This document shows positions 52,801 through 61,176 of a stretch of DNA of 64,000 bases, one piece after another. The notes under the pieces are model-generated. The model was not told where the DNA came from, searched no databases, and saw only the letters and a list, made by a program, of their open reading frames with translations. Origin of the DNA: Bacteroidota bacterium. Lineage in GTDB: Bacteria > Bacteroidota > Bacteroidia > Chitinophagales > Chitinophagaceae. Position numbers and translations under genes: made by a program. The stretch lies in the NCBI GenBank assembly GCA_018267955.1, contig JAFDXL010000002.1:124001-188000 (forward strand), read 5' to 3'. Each line of letters starts with the position of its first letter. Position 1 is the stretch's first letter.

Positions 52801-53030
52801 CGGTAGTAATGACCGCATTAATGGCGGCGATAGGGCTGCTGCCTGCGGCTATAAGCACCGGTATAGGCTCTGAAACCCAAAAGCCACTGGCGATAGTAGT
52901 GATCGGCGGGTTGATCACTTCTACCCTGCTTACACTACTTATATTACCGGTCATCTATTCTATTGTATATAACCTGATACATAAAAGAAAGAACAGGAAT
53001 TTGTTGAAGAAACTAGGAGCGGTTAGCTAA
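49896..53030 (+). CDS. Heavy-metal efflux RND transporter (CzcA/CusA type)
   Basis: A 1044-residue inner-membrane proton antiporter that pumps metal ions to the outside. Hallmarks are the N-terminal segment RYLVFFLTAVLAVIGFVSYKNTPIETFPDVTN, the membrane motif VDFGIIIDGAVVMVEG (about 396-411), the duplicated porter and docking domains and the C-terminal GIGFIALFGVCIQNGVILI. The D-x-GxxxDGAxxxxEG pattern identifies the heavy-metal subgroup rather than the drug subgroup. Which ion (Cu, Ag, Zn, Co, Cd) cannot be decided; Met-rich clusters typical of CusA are not prominent. A strong terminator follows at 53033-53060. Confidence 0.95.
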   Translation: MNKFIKQIIYFSLRHRYLVFFLTAVLAVIGFVSYKNTPIETFPDVTNTQIIIIAQWPGRSAEEVEKFVSIPLETALNSVQAKTSLRSTSSFGLSYIRIIFDDNIDDAFARQQVLSRLGNADLPEGVKPDVQPPYGPTGEIFRYTLHSNIKDIRELTTIQNWVLDRQFKSIPGVADVNSFGGEEKIYEISIDPSQLNKYGLTSLDVYNAVTKSNINVGGDVLERNGQAYVVRGIGILNNISEIENIIITKINNLPILVRQVGKVREAGKPRLGWVSRDDENDVIEGIVVMRKGENPAEVLKRINEKVQDLNENVLPKGVRIDTFYDRTVLMTYATHTVIHNLIEGIILVTVIVLIFMADWRTTLTVGLIVPLALLFAFMLMRIKGMSANLLSMGAVDFGIIIDGAVVMVEGIFVALDHRAKEVGMEKFNKLSKMSLFKNVGTEMGKAIFFSKLIILTCLIPIFAFQKVEGKMFSPLAYTLGFALLGALLYTLTFVPALSSVLLKKNVREKHNVVVLFFEKYIGRAFRWVYTHQKISLLTAVAIMIVTFFSAKFLGTEFLPQLDEGALWVESELPMSVSLPQAKQVSDKMIAIIRQFPEVKQTLSQIGRTNDGTDPKGFFNVQIQVDLKPKEEWKRKVTEDELIDQMDAQLRKIPGIVLNYSQPIRDNVEEAVAGVNAALAVKIFGPNFQQLDSMARVVKGVLKNVRGIEDLGILRNLGQPEFHIELDQQKMAMYGVNIADANAVIEMALGGKAATQLYEGERKFDIRIRYDKEFRNTQNKIEQLRVPTQDGSKIPISEIATIRTLTGPAFIFRDNNLRYIAVKFSIRERDLGSTIAEAQQKVNKVLQMPKGYKMTWNGEFENQQRATGTLTRVVPLCLLGIFLILFITFGNVKDATLTIMNVPFALIGGILALHITRMNFSISAGIGFIALFGVCIQNGVILISVFRKNLEAKMPIDKAIEEGVISRIRPVVMTALMAAIGLLPAAISTGIGSETQKPLAIVVIGGLITSTLLTLLILPVIYSIVYNLIHKRKNRNLLKKLGAVS

Positions 53031-53032
53031 CC

Positions 53033-53060
53033 AAAGGCGGCTTAAAAAGCCGCCTTTTAT
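53033..53060 (+). terminator. Terminator of the metal efflux operon
   Basis: AAAGGCGGCTT (53033-53043) pairs with AAGCCGCCTTT (53047-53057) around AAA, then TATTTT. Confidence 0.92.
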
Positions 53061-53073
53061 TTTAAATAGAACT

Positions 53074-53081
53074 TATATTTG
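53074..53081 (+). promoter_or_regulatory. -7 promoter element of folD
   Basis: TATATTTG ends three bases before the ATG at 53085, implying a nearly leaderless mRNA and excluding the TTG at 53079. Confidence 0.6.
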
Positions 53082-53084
53082 CGT

Positions 53085-53960
53085 ATGCAATTACTCGACG
53101 GCGCTGCGGTATCCGCACAATTAAAATCCCAGATAAAGAAAGAAACCGAAGAACTAAAGGCAAAAACGGGTAAAGTACCTCATCTTGCTGCCATACTGGT
53201 GGGTAATAACCCTGCCAGCGAGGCGTATGTAGCATCCAAGGTGCGTACCTGCGAAGAACTGGGATTCGGATCTACCCTGCTGCGCTTTGATACCAGTATC
53301 ACCGAGCAGCAATTGCTGGATGAAATAGAGAAACTAAATGCCGACGATAAAATAGATGGCATCCTGGTACAGTTGCCATTGCCCGAACATATCTCTGACG
53401 ACAATGTGATCAATAAAATAGATCCTACCAAAGATGTGGATGGATTCCATCCCATATCATTGGGTAAAATGTTGCTGGGACATAAAACCTTTCTGCCGGC
53501 TACACCTTATGGCATTATGCTGATGCTGGAACATTATAATATAGATGTTACCGGTATGCATTGTGTGATCATTGGCCGCAGCAATATAGTAGGTACGCCA
53601 ATGACCATACTGATGAGCCGCAACGCGAAACCGGGTAATGCTACCGTGACCATGTGCCATAGCAAAACAAAAAACCTGAAAGAGATCACACAAACAGCAG
53701 ACATAATCATTGCTGCTATTGGCCGTCCGAAATATGTAACTGCGGATATGGTAAAGGAAGGCGCCATTATCATAGACGTGGGTATCAACCGTATACCTGA
53801 TGCTACGAAGAAAAGTGGATCGCGCCTGGTAGGTGATGTGGATTTTGAAAATGTAGCGCCCAAGGCCAGCTATATAACACCGGTACCGGGTGGTGTGGGC
53901 CTGATGACCATCGGCGGCCTGATGAAGAATACACTGGAAGCAGCAAAACAACATATATAA
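53085..53960 (+). CDS. folD: Bifunctional methylenetetrahydrofolate dehydrogenase/cyclohydrolase
   Basis: Cytoplasmic one-carbon enzyme converting methylene-THF to formyl-THF with NADP. The ATG at 53085 gives 291 residues, the family's usual length. Signatures are PASEAYVASKVRTCEELGF (with the catalytic Lys of the YxxxK motif), LVQLPLPEHI, DVDGFHPISLGKM, the nucleotide loop GRSNIVGTPM and PVPGGVGLMTIGGLM. It is followed by queE and uppP on the same strand with gaps of 22 and 2 bases, so these form an operon. Confidence 0.97.
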   Translation: MQLLDGAAVSAQLKSQIKKETEELKAKTGKVPHLAAILVGNNPASEAYVASKVRTCEELGFGSTLLRFDTSITEQQLLDEIEKLNADDKIDGILVQLPLPEHISDDNVINKIDPTKDVDGFHPISLGKMLLGHKTFLPATPYGIMLMLEHYNIDVTGMHCVIIGRSNIVGTPMTILMSRNAKPGNATVTMCHSKTKNLKEITQTADIIIAAIGRPKYVTADMVKEGAIIIDVGINRIPDATKKSGSRLVGDVDFENVAPKASYITPVPGGVGLMTIGGLMKNTLEAAKQHI

Positions 53961-53982
53961 TAACCATATAGAAGGAGGAATT

Positions 53983-54606
53983 GTGAGTACGGTTACGGAA
54001 CAACAGATTGCAGGATATCCTGTAATGGAACATTTTTATACGCTGCAGGGCGAAGGCTACCATACAGGCAAAGCCGCATACTTCATACGCCTGGGTGGCT
54101 GTGATGTAGGCTGTGTATGGTGCGATGTAAAAGACAGTTGGGATGCAAGCAAGCACCCTGTATTATCCCTTGAAGATATCACATCATTTGCTGCTGCACA
54201 TGCCGGCAGAATAGCTGTAATAACAGGTGGTGAACCTGCTATGCACGATCTTAATGCCATATGCGATGCACTGCATGCAAAGAACTTTAAAGTACATATA
54301 GAAACTTCGGGGGCACATCCACTGAGTGGGAAGCTGGACTGGGTGACATTATCTCCCAAAAAATTCAAGGCGCCGCTGGAGAACAATATGGAAAAGGCCG
54401 ATGAACTGAAGATCATCGTTTATAATAAATCAGATTTTCAATGGGCGGAAGAACATGCGGCAAAGGTGGGACCGCATTGCAAACTGTACCTGCAGCCCGA
54501 ATGGAGCAGGAAAGACCAGGTAACACCATTGATAATAGACTATATCAAGAATAATCCGCAGTGGCAATTATCTTTGCAAACTCATAAATACATCAATATT
54601 CCATAA
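53983..54606 (+). CDS. queE: 7-carboxy-7-deazaguanine synthase
   Basis: A radical SAM enzyme of the queuosine pathway that contracts the pterin ring to give 7-carboxy-7-deazaguanine. The 207 residues contain a CX3CX2C cluster motif (Cys40, Cys44, Cys47 in CDVGCVWCD), which binds the 4Fe-4S cluster, and the SAM-binding GGEP (ITGGEPAMHD). The N-terminal FYTLQGEGYHTGKAAYFIRLGG is typical of QueE. Translation starts at GTG at 53983, with a strong Shine-Dalgarno GGAGG 8 bases upstream, which is rare in this organism. No other que gene is adjacent. Confidence 0.95.
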   Translation: MSTVTEQQIAGYPVMEHFYTLQGEGYHTGKAAYFIRLGGCDVGCVWCDVKDSWDASKHPVLSLEDITSFAAAHAGRIAVITGGEPAMHDLNAICDALHAKNFKVHIETSGAHPLSGKLDWVTLSPKKFKAPLENNMEKADELKIIVYNKSDFQWAEEHAAKVGPHCKLYLQPEWSRKDQVTPLIIDYIKNNPQWQLSLQTHKYINIP

Positions 54607-54608
54607 GC

Positions 54609-55415
54609 ATGACTTGGTTCCAGGCAATTATTACCGCTATCGTTGAAGGATTAACGGAGTTCATACCTATATCATCTACCGCACACATGAAGTTTGCACA
54701 GGCATTTATGGGTGTAGACCCCAAGGATGCGTTTGTAAACATGTTTGATATAGTGATACAGTTTGCCGCTATCCTCGCCGTACTGGTATTGTACTGGAAA
54801 AAGTTCATGAATTTTAAAAGCATTGATTTCTACAAAAAGCTGATCGTTGCCGTAATACCATCGCTGATATTTGGCGCCCTGCTAAAGAAGCATATTGAAG
54901 CAGTATTGGGTAATATAACCGTTATCGCTTCGGTTACCCTGCTGGGAGGTATTGTGCTGATATTTATTGACAAATGGTTTACCAGGCCCGTGATTGACAA
55001 AGAGGAAGACATCACTTATGGCAATGCATTAAAAATAGGCAGTTACCAGATATTGTCTATCGTTTTCCCGGGACTGAGCCGCAGCGCTGCTACTATTATC
55101 GGCGGCATGTCTTCGAAGCTCACCAGGAGCCTCGCCGCCGAGTTCTCGTTCTTCCTGGCAGTGCCTACCATGGCAGCCGCTACCGCTAAAGAGATATACG
55201 ATACCTATAAAGAAACGCCAGAAGCATTCCATTCGGGCAATACATCTATGTTATTGACCGGTTGCCTTATTGCATTTGTGATATCGGTATTATCAATAAG
55301 ATTCTTTATCAACTACCTGAACAAACATGGCTTTAAAGCGTTTGGTATCTACCGCGTGATAGCGGGTATCATCATACTGGCACTGGGATTGACGGGTGCT
55401 ATTACGGTGAGCTAA
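54609..55415 (+). CDS. uppP: Undecaprenyl-diphosphatase (UppP/BacA)
   Basis: A 268-residue inner-membrane enzyme that recycles undecaprenyl pyrophosphate to the lipid carrier for cell wall and O-antigen synthesis. The signature GLTEFIPISSTAH (residues about 14-26) and the second box FPGLSRSAATIIGGM (about 152-166) are the two active-site regions. The usual STGH reads STAH here. Eight or so membrane segments cover the rest. It begins two bases after the queE stop and ends in a four-base tail overlap with the convergent TerB-like gene. Confidence 0.93.
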   Translation: MTWFQAIITAIVEGLTEFIPISSTAHMKFAQAFMGVDPKDAFVNMFDIVIQFAAILAVLVLYWKKFMNFKSIDFYKKLIVAVIPSLIFGALLKKHIEAVLGNITVIASVTLLGGIVLIFIDKWFTRPVIDKEEDITYGNALKIGSYQILSIVFPGLSRSAATIIGGMSSKLTRSLAAEFSFFLAVPTMAAATAKEIYDTYKETPEAFHSGNTSMLLTGCLIAFVISVLSIRFFINYLNKHGFKAFGIYRVIAGIIILALGLTGAITVS

Positions 55416-55774
55416 GCCTCTTCCGGCTTCCAGTTCTCGAACAGCAGGTTCAGGAAATGGTTTTCTTCTTTGGTCACTACATCGTCAGCAGTTGTGAGTT
55501 GTATGGCAAAGTCGAGCAGGTTGGTACGTTCTGCCTCTGTAGCATCATCATAGAAATCGTCCATGGCCTTCAGGAAATGAGATTCCCATTCATCGGGGCG
55601 AAGATTGCTGATCACAGCCATCTCCCTATCCAGGTTTACCCGAAAAGGGAATTCCTCCACAATGTACTCGCGTATTACCATGTCCTCTTTTTCATTCACG
55701 CGAAAATCCACTGCTGATAGTATCATCAGGATATGGTAGCCGGCGATGGTTTTGTTCATTCTATGGTTAGGCAT
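55412..55774 (-). CDS. TerB-like small helical protein
   Basis: A 120-residue cytoplasmic protein with the helical arrangement of the TerB/tellurite resistance fold: HILMILSAVDFRVNEKEDMVIREYIVEEF and LDFAIQLTTADDVVTKEENHFLNLLFENW, in which paired acidic stretches at each helix start (VNEKED, VVTKEE) are typical of metal-binding TerB domains. Function is not known. It overlaps the end of uppP by four bases tail to tail. A start at the sixth codon is also possible. Confidence 0.75.
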   Translation of the reverse strand: MPNHRMNKTIAGYHILMILSAVDFRVNEKEDMVIREYIVEEFPFRVNLDREMAVISNLRPDEWESHFLKAMDDFYDDATEAERTNLLDFAIQLTTADDVVTKEENHFLNLLFENWKPEEA

Positions 55775-55791
55775 ATACTGTAATTACAGGT

Positions 55792-57006
55792 TTAGCTTGG
55801 CATAGCCAGCAATAAGTCGAGGTCTGTATATTTAAAATTGAATCTCTTAGCTATCGGTGCATTGGTAACGCAACCTTTGTACAGGTACACACCATTACGA
55901 ATACCCGCTTTAGCCTGTATCAAGCCTTCAAAACCGCCCCTGTCGGCACACTGCTGTATGATGGGCATCAATACATTGCTAATAGCGCGTGATGCGGTAC
56001 GGGATACGCCTGATGCAATATTGGGTACACAATAATGGATGACATCGTATTTACGGTACACCGGGTTTTCGTGCGAGGTAACTTTTGAGGTTTCGAAGCA
56101 TCCGCCGCGATCGATGCTGACATCAATGATCACTGAGCCGGCCTTCATATTACTTACCATTTCTTCTGTAACTACTACAGGTGTAATGCCATTCACCGGC
56201 TTCAGTGCACCTACTGCTACATCTGCATTCGCTAATTCTTCTGCCAACGTCACCGGGTCTAATACAGAAGTAAAACACCTCTTACCAATATTGTTTTGGA
56301 GGCGCATCAGGCGGTAGATGGAGTTATCGAATATCATCACCATAGCGCCCAGGCCTAATGCTGTACGCGCGGCAAACTCTCCCACAACGCCAGCGCCCAA
56401 TATCAGCACCCTGGCAGGCGGCACACCGGAGATGCCTCCCAGCAGAATGCCCTTACCATTATGGCCGGTGTTCAGATATTTGGCTGCTGTGAGGATAGCC
56501 GAGCTGCCGGCTATCTCGCTCATAGAGCGAACGATGGGGTAAGTACCTGAATCATCCTTTATAGAATCAAAAGCTATTGCAATGATCTTTTTATGCAGGA
56601 GTTGCTCCAGCATATCTTTCTTCAGAAACGGAAGGTGTATCGGCGATATAATTACCTGGTTGGGTTGTAACAACGCTACCTCCTCTTCTGATATAGGTGC
56701 AGACTTAATGATCGTTGTGGCCTTGTACACCTCTGCTTTTTCGTACACTATGCGTGCACCGGCTTCGCTATAATCACTATCAAAGTAAAAAGATCCTTCT
56801 CCCGCATTGTGCTCTACTGCCACATCGTGCCCGTTATTTACTAATACCGAAACAGCCTCGGGGGTCAGCGCAACCCTGCTTTCCTGGAAAGACGTTTCCT
56901 TTGGGATACCGATAAACAGGTCCTGCTTTTTAGGAAGTATCTCCAGCGTTTCTTCCAACGGCACGTAAGAAAACGAAGGTGATATGTATGGTTTTTTAAT
57001 CTGCAC
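55792..57006 (-). CDS. ald: Alanine dehydrogenase
   Basis: A 404-residue cytoplasmic enzyme converting alanine to pyruvate and ammonia with NAD. The N-terminal block IGIPKETSFQESRVALTPEAVSVLVNNGHDVAVEHNAGE is the AlaDH/PNT start with the substrate-binding Arg. VLILGAGVVGEFAARTALGLGA (about 215-236) is the nucleotide-binding glycine motif, and the C-terminal CVPNIASGVSRTASRAISN is the conserved loop. About 30 residues precede the usual start, longer than the typical 370 residues. Weak relatives include the PNT alpha subunit, but no membrane subunit is adjacent. Bacteroidota commonly carry this form. Confidence 0.9.
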   Translation of the reverse strand: MQIKKPYISPSFSYVPLEETLEILPKKQDLFIGIPKETSFQESRVALTPEAVSVLVNNGHDVAVEHNAGEGSFYFDSDYSEAGARIVYEKAEVYKATTIIKSAPISEEEVALLQPNQVIISPIHLPFLKKDMLEQLLHKKIIAIAFDSIKDDSGTYPIVRSMSEIAGSSAILTAAKYLNTGHNGKGILLGGISGVPPARVLILGAGVVGEFAARTALGLGAMVMIFDNSIYRLMRLQNNIGKRCFTSVLDPVTLAEELANADVAVGALKPVNGITPVVVTEEMVSNMKAGSVIIDVSIDRGGCFETSKVTSHENPVYRKYDVIHYCVPNIASGVSRTASRAISNVLMPIIQQCADRGGFEGLIQAKAGIRNGVYLYKGCVTNAPIAKRFNFKYTDLDLLLAMPS

Positions 57007-57144
57007 GTCCTCAAATCATTTGGACAAGAAAAGTACAACTCTCCTGCCGATAAAAGAAGCCTGTTAACATGTAAATGATTGTTAACAAAAATGTCATACT
57101 TGCTTAAATAACATGGTTAAACATGGTTTTGTCGGCTTAAATTT

Positions 57145-57152
57145 TATTTTTG
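57145..57152 (+). promoter_or_regulatory. -7 promoter element and ribosome-binding site of rpoN
   Basis: TATTTTTG is followed by AGGAGGG (57154-57160), a strong Shine-Dalgarno. Its spacing (about 4-5 bases) favours the GTG at 57165; the ATG at 57171 is the alternative. Confidence 0.6.
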
Positions 57153-57164
57153 TAGGAGGGAACT

Positions 57165-58667
57165 GTGACCATGCTTAGACAATCGCAACAACAACGCTTA
57201 TTACAGAAGCTATCGCCACAGCAGATTCAATTGATGAAACTGCTGCAGATACCTACTGCCAACCTTGAAGAGCGCATCAAGGAGGAACTGGAAGAAAACC
57301 CCGCCCTGGAAGTGGGTGGAGAAGACGGGCCAACAGACGAATACAGTGATATTGACGGCGATACAGATAGCGATTTTGATAGCGATGTAGATGATATGGA
57401 CGTAGAGCTAAGTAATGATACCGCTGAAAAAGTGGACCTGGATGATTTTCTGCGGCGCGAGGATGATGACAATGGCGGCGACTATAATGACGGATATTAC
57501 GGAGATAATGATACGGAACACGTTTCTGCACCGGTACGTGTAGAAACCAGCTTCCATGAAGTGCTACTGGACCAACTGGGTATGCTGGAGCTGGATGAGC
57601 GCTCACATACCATTGCAGAGCAGATAATAGGCAGCCTGGACGAAGACGGGTATCTGCGCAGAGAAGTGACCGCCCTTGTGGATGATCTTGCTTTTGGCAG
57701 AAACATCTATACCAATAATGAAGAGGTGAATGCCATCATCCAGCAGATACAGCAGTTTGACCCGCCGGGTGTATGCGCATGGACGCTGCAGGAGTGCCTG
57801 CTACTGCAATTAAAACGGATCAATCCCCAAACCAAGCCGGTAAAGGATGCCATAGATGTGATAGACAATCATTTCAACGAGTTTATCAAAAAACACTATG
57901 ACAAGATCCAGCGGCAACTGGGACTAAACAATGAGGATTTCAAAGAAGTTATCAACATTATCATCAAGCTGAACCCCAAACCGGGATCGGCCTTTGCCAT
58001 TGTCAACAAGGCAGAAAGCTATATCATACCCGATTTCTTTGTTTTTAACAATAACGGGAAATTGGAGCTATCGCTGAACTCGAAGAATGCCCCCGAGCTG
58101 CGTATATCTGACGGATATAAGGAAATGATGCGCGCCTACGACCGCAGCGATAAAAAAGATAAAAGGCAGAAAGAGGCATTACTGTTCATCAAGCAAAAGC
58201 TGGATTCTGCAAAGTGGTTTATCGATGCCATCAAACAACGGCAGCATACCTTGCTGCAATCCATGCAGGCCATCATTGATTTTCAGACAGATTTTTTCCT
58301 GACGGGTGATGAAACATCTCTGAAACCGATGATACTTAAAGACATAGCGCAGATAACAGGATTGGATGTTTCCACGGTATCGAGGGTTGCCAACAGCAAA
58401 TTTGTGCAAACAGAATTCGGAACTTATAAATTGAAATATTTCTTCTCGGAAGCATTGCAAACGGAAAGTGGCGAAGAGGTATCTACACGTGAAGTAAAGA
58501 ACATCCTTAACGGCATCATCAGCGGAGAAAATAAAAGGAAACCACACTCTGATGAAAAGCTTACCGAAATGCTCCAGGAGAAAGGCTATAACATTGCAAG
58601 GCGTACGGTAGCAAAATACCGTGAGCAGCTAAATATACCTGTTGCCCGCCTGCGCAAGGAACTTTAA
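57165..58667 (+). CDS. rpoN: RNA polymerase sigma-54 factor
   Basis: A 500-residue sigma factor that needs enhancer-binding ATPases to open promoters. The N-terminal activator-contact region (LLQKLSPQQIQLMKLLQIPTANLEERIKEELEENPALE) is typical. An acidic linker of Asp/Glu residues spans about 50-125. The core-binding part (VCAWTLQECLLLQLKRIN), the helix-turn-helix segment (ITGLDVSTVSRVANSKF) and the RpoN box ARRTVAKYRE at the C-terminus are complete. No sigma-54 activator gene is adjacent. The next gene begins 12 bases later on the same strand. Confidence 0.96.
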   Translation: MTMLRQSQQQRLLQKLSPQQIQLMKLLQIPTANLEERIKEELEENPALEVGGEDGPTDEYSDIDGDTDSDFDSDVDDMDVELSNDTAEKVDLDDFLRREDDDNGGDYNDGYYGDNDTEHVSAPVRVETSFHEVLLDQLGMLELDERSHTIAEQIIGSLDEDGYLRREVTALVDDLAFGRNIYTNNEEVNAIIQQIQQFDPPGVCAWTLQECLLLQLKRINPQTKPVKDAIDVIDNHFNEFIKKHYDKIQRQLGLNNEDFKEVINIIIKLNPKPGSAFAIVNKAESYIIPDFFVFNNNGKLELSLNSKNAPELRISDGYKEMMRAYDRSDKKDKRQKEALLFIKQKLDSAKWFIDAIKQRQHTLLQSMQAIIDFQTDFFLTGDETSLKPMILKDIAQITGLDVSTVSRVANSKFVQTEFGTYKLKYFFSEALQTESGEEVSTREVKNILNGIISGENKRKPHSDEKLTEMLQEKGYNIARRTVAKYREQLNIPVARLRKEL

Positions 58668-58679
58668 AAAACCAATCCT

Positions 58680-59042
58680 ATGTCTTTCAGCTCTATTATT
58701 GAAGGCAAGCCTCAAACATTACAACAAGTAGCCATGCAGCTAAAAGGGCTGGCGCTGAAGGCAGATAAGCATATGCAGGAGCATGTGTATCTTGGCGCCA
58801 AACACCCGGTGGCACTATATAGTATAGGCACCCTCAACAATGTACTTTTTGGCATACAGGTAACAGAGAAATACTGCGTGCTGTACCTGCATTATACAGA
58901 TGTGGCAGATACTATGTCTTTAAAAATAGAAGGTGGCGAGGGCAACCATGCCAAGCATATCAAGCTCACGGGCATTACCCCCGAACTGGAAGCAGAACTG
59001 AAACAGGTGATGAAAAATATAGTGAAGGCGAGTAAGAACTAA
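58680..59042 (+). CDS. Small conserved protein of unknown function
   Basis: A 120-residue soluble protein (SIIEGKPQTLQQVAMQLKGLALKADKHMQEHVYLGAKHPVALYSIG, then KYCVLYLHYTDVADTMSLKIEGGEG and a helical end). I cannot assign it; the mixed alpha-beta pattern with a KxPVALYSIG strand resembles DUF1801-type small proteins only loosely. It follows rpoN by 12 bases and may share its transcript. It overlaps the convergent DUF3109 gene by four bases. Confidence 0.65.
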   Translation: MSFSSIIEGKPQTLQQVAMQLKGLALKADKHMQEHVYLGAKHPVALYSIGTLNNVLFGIQVTEKYCVLYLHYTDVADTMSLKIEGGEGNHAKHIKLTGITPELEAELKQVMKNIVKASKN

Positions 59043-59623
59043 GCGTTCTTATCTGCATTCATTTTCTTAGCTACGGCATCCAGTGTATCATAAAAATCCT
59101 GCCCATATTTGCGGGTAATGGAATCTTTCAGGAATTTATAAACAGGAATCTTTAACTGCCTACCCAGCTTGCACGCAGGTTTGCATAGTTTCTTACGTGG
59201 CTCGTAGTTTACGGCATCATACCCATCCATTTCTTTGATGCGGATGGGATATAGATGGCAGGAAATAGGCTTCTGAAATTTGATCTTTCCTTCTTTCCAT
59301 GCCTTTTCAAAAGTACATTTTACAATGCCTGCCTCATCAGTATATGCATAAACACAAATACCGCCATTTATGGTAGGTGTTACAAAACCGTACTCATCAT
59401 CTATAACATGGGTACCCTGCTTTTCTACCTCGGCAACATATTCGGGCAGCAGGTAAGATTTGATCTTAGGATAAGTTTTTGCGATGATCTTCGTTTCTTC
59501 TTCTGTAAGCGGTGCGCCGCAATCACCATCTACACAGCAACCGCCCTTACAGGCAGAAAGGTCGCACACGAATTGCTCTTCTACCACCGAGTCACTTAAA
59601 AGCACATTATCTATAGCAATCAT
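59039..59623 (-). CDS. DUF3109 family cysteine-rich protein
   Basis: A 194-residue protein with many Cys: CDLSACKGGCCVDGDCGAPL near residues 20-39, then a central CVYAY and CTF, HLYPIR, and KLCKPACKLG. This fits the DUF3109/YkgJ-like group, probably binding a metal or iron-sulfur cluster. Function unknown. It is preceded by a TATCTTTG promoter 19-26 bases upstream. It is conserved in Bacteroidota. Confidence 0.88.
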   Translation of the reverse strand: MIAIDNVLLSDSVVEEQFVCDLSACKGGCCVDGDCGAPLTEEETKIIAKTYPKIKSYLLPEYVAEVEKQGTHVIDDEYGFVTPTINGGICVYAYTDEAGIVKCTFEKAWKEGKIKFQKPISCHLYPIRIKEMDGYDAVNYEPRKKLCKPACKLGRQLKIPVYKFLKDSITRKYGQDFYDTLDAVAKKMNADKNA

Positions 59624-59641
59624 GAAATATTATTGAAGCCG

Positions 59642-59649
59642 CAAAGATA
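59642..59649 (-). promoter_or_regulatory. -7 promoter element of the DUF3109 gene
   Basis: Minus-strand TATCTTTG lies 18 bases before the ATG. Confidence 0.55.
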
Positions 59650-59652
59650 CGA

Positions 59653-60312
59653 TTACATATTGAGGTAATTCATCAGCAGGTTGAACCGGTCGATCATACC
59701 CTCATCCTGGCCGTTATCGCCGTATACCTCTTTTACCTTAAAATTGTATCGCTCCAGCGATGATACAACTCCGCCAAGATTAGTGCGATTTGTCTTGAGT
59801 GTTACCTCCAGCATACCGGTAACCTTATTACTGTATAGTTGGGTGCTAATAAGCAATACTTCCTCGCTTTCGCAAACGCGGGCTATCTCATACAAGCTAT
59901 AGTTACGCGGCTCTATTTCCAGCACTATAATGCCGCCGGGATTATCTATTCCGCTTCTTTCGGTAATATAGTTCAGCAGTTCATTACGTGTAATAGCACC
60001 CAGGTAGTTACCTTCATTATCCACCACGGGAATCACATTTAGGTTCTGCTGGTGTGCAAGGCGCATGGCCTCATACGGATGGCTGGCAGCCAGCACGGCA
60101 GGCCGGTACGATAGAAACTCAGAAGTCTTCAATTCATTACCCGGGGCGTCCCAATCCATCAGGTCGCTTTCCCTTACCAATGCTATGTATTTTTCATCCT
60201 CTACAAGAGGTAATTGCTCCATGTTACTCTCTTCCATCACATCAATAGCTTTATCGCCGGTATCGGTAGGCTGGAGCTGAGGGACTGTAGGTGATATTAA
60301 TTGCTCGATCAT
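59653..60312 (-). CDS. CBS-domain protein with ACT-like C-terminus
   Basis: A 219-residue cytoplasmic protein. Two CBS domains occupy residues 1-130 (ISPTVPQLQPTDTGDKAIDVMEESNMEQLPLVED, then YEAMRLAHQQNLNVIPVVDNEGNYLGAITRNELLNYI), which bind adenosine nucleotides. The last 80 residues (GGIIVLEIEPRNYSLYEIARVCESEEVLLIST, later GVVSSLERYNFKVKEVYG) look like an ACT-type module. Stand-alone proteins of this form occur in Bacteroidota with unknown regulatory targets. The alpha/beta hydrolase gene lies 99 bases upstream on the same strand. Confidence 0.85.
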   Translation of the reverse strand: MIEQLISPTVPQLQPTDTGDKAIDVMEESNMEQLPLVEDEKYIALVRESDLMDWDAPGNELKTSEFLSYRPAVLAASHPYEAMRLAHQQNLNVIPVVDNEGNYLGAITRNELLNYITERSGIDNPGGIIVLEIEPRNYSLYEIARVCESEEVLLISTQLYSNKVTGMLEVTLKTNRTNLGGVVSSLERYNFKVKEVYGDNGQDEGMIDRFNLLMNYLNM

Positions 60313-60411
60313 TTTTGTTTAGTTTGACGCGTAACTATAACAATACAAATGCTGCTCCAGTTTTAGCCTGAAACATAGAGTTTAGTGTATAGGGTTATCA
60401 ATTTTAAGATT

Positions 60412-61176
60412 TTATTGTGACTTATGTTTCGCCAGGAATTTTTCCAACACCATGTTGAACTCCGAAGGTACTTCCATCATTGGTGCATGGCCGCATTTAT
60501 CGATCCAGTGCAATTCGGAGTTAGGTAACAATTTATGAAATTCCTCTGCCACCATTGGTGGTGTAATAGTATCGTTCTTACCCCATATCAGGCAGGTTGG
60601 CACCTTTATCTCCTGCAATTCATCTCCCAGGTTGTGCCTGATGGCAGACTTAGCCAGGGAGATGATCTTGAGCACCTTCAACCTGTTATTGGTGATGGAG
60701 TACACCTCATCTACCAGCTCTTTGGTAGCAATAGCCGGATCATAAAAGGTGAGCTCTGTTTTCTTTTTGATATAATCGTAATCACCGCGTTTAGGATAGG
60801 TTTCACCCATGCCGTTTTCAAACAAGCCAGAGCTGCCTGTAAGTGTGAGCGTTTTTACCAGCTCCTGGTGTTTAAGAGTATAAACCAGCCCTACGTGGCC
60901 ACCCAGAGAGTTGCCCATTAGGTGCATATCGCGAAGGTCTTTGGCCTCAATAAATTTCTGTACGTATTTGGCAAGTCCAGATACTGTAGTATCCAGTATA
61001 GTTAAGTCAAATAAAGGCAGCATAGGGATGAATACCCTGTGCGTAGTTTTAAAATGGTCGATAAGATCTTTGAAATTACTTAACGCACCAAAAAGGCCAT
61101 GCAGCAAAACCAATGGCTCTCCCTGACCTTCTTCTACATATTTGAACTTGCCTAATTGTTTGATCTCGTATTGCAT
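60412..61176 (-). CDS. Alpha/beta hydrolase
   Basis: A 254-residue cytoplasmic hydrolase. The oxyanion region is LVLLHGLFGALSNF, the nucleophile elbow is GNSLGG (Ser in MGNSLGGHVGLVYT), the acid region is IWGKNDTITPP, and the final His lies in DKCGHAPMMEVP. The cap region between strands 6 and 7 is short. Enzymes with this layout cleave esters or C-C bonds in small molecules; the substrate is unknown. No neighbouring pathway gene is seen. Confidence 0.88.
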   Translation of the reverse strand: MQYEIKQLGKFKYVEEGQGEPLVLLHGLFGALSNFKDLIDHFKTTHRVFIPMLPLFDLTILDTTVSGLAKYVQKFIEAKDLRDMHLMGNSLGGHVGLVYTLKHQELVKTLTLTGSSGLFENGMGETYPKRGDYDYIKKKTELTFYDPAIATKELVDEVYSITNNRLKVLKIISLAKSAIRHNLGDELQEIKVPTCLIWGKNDTITPPMVAEEFHKLLPNSELHWIDKCGHAPMMEVPSEFNMVLEKFLAKHKSQ

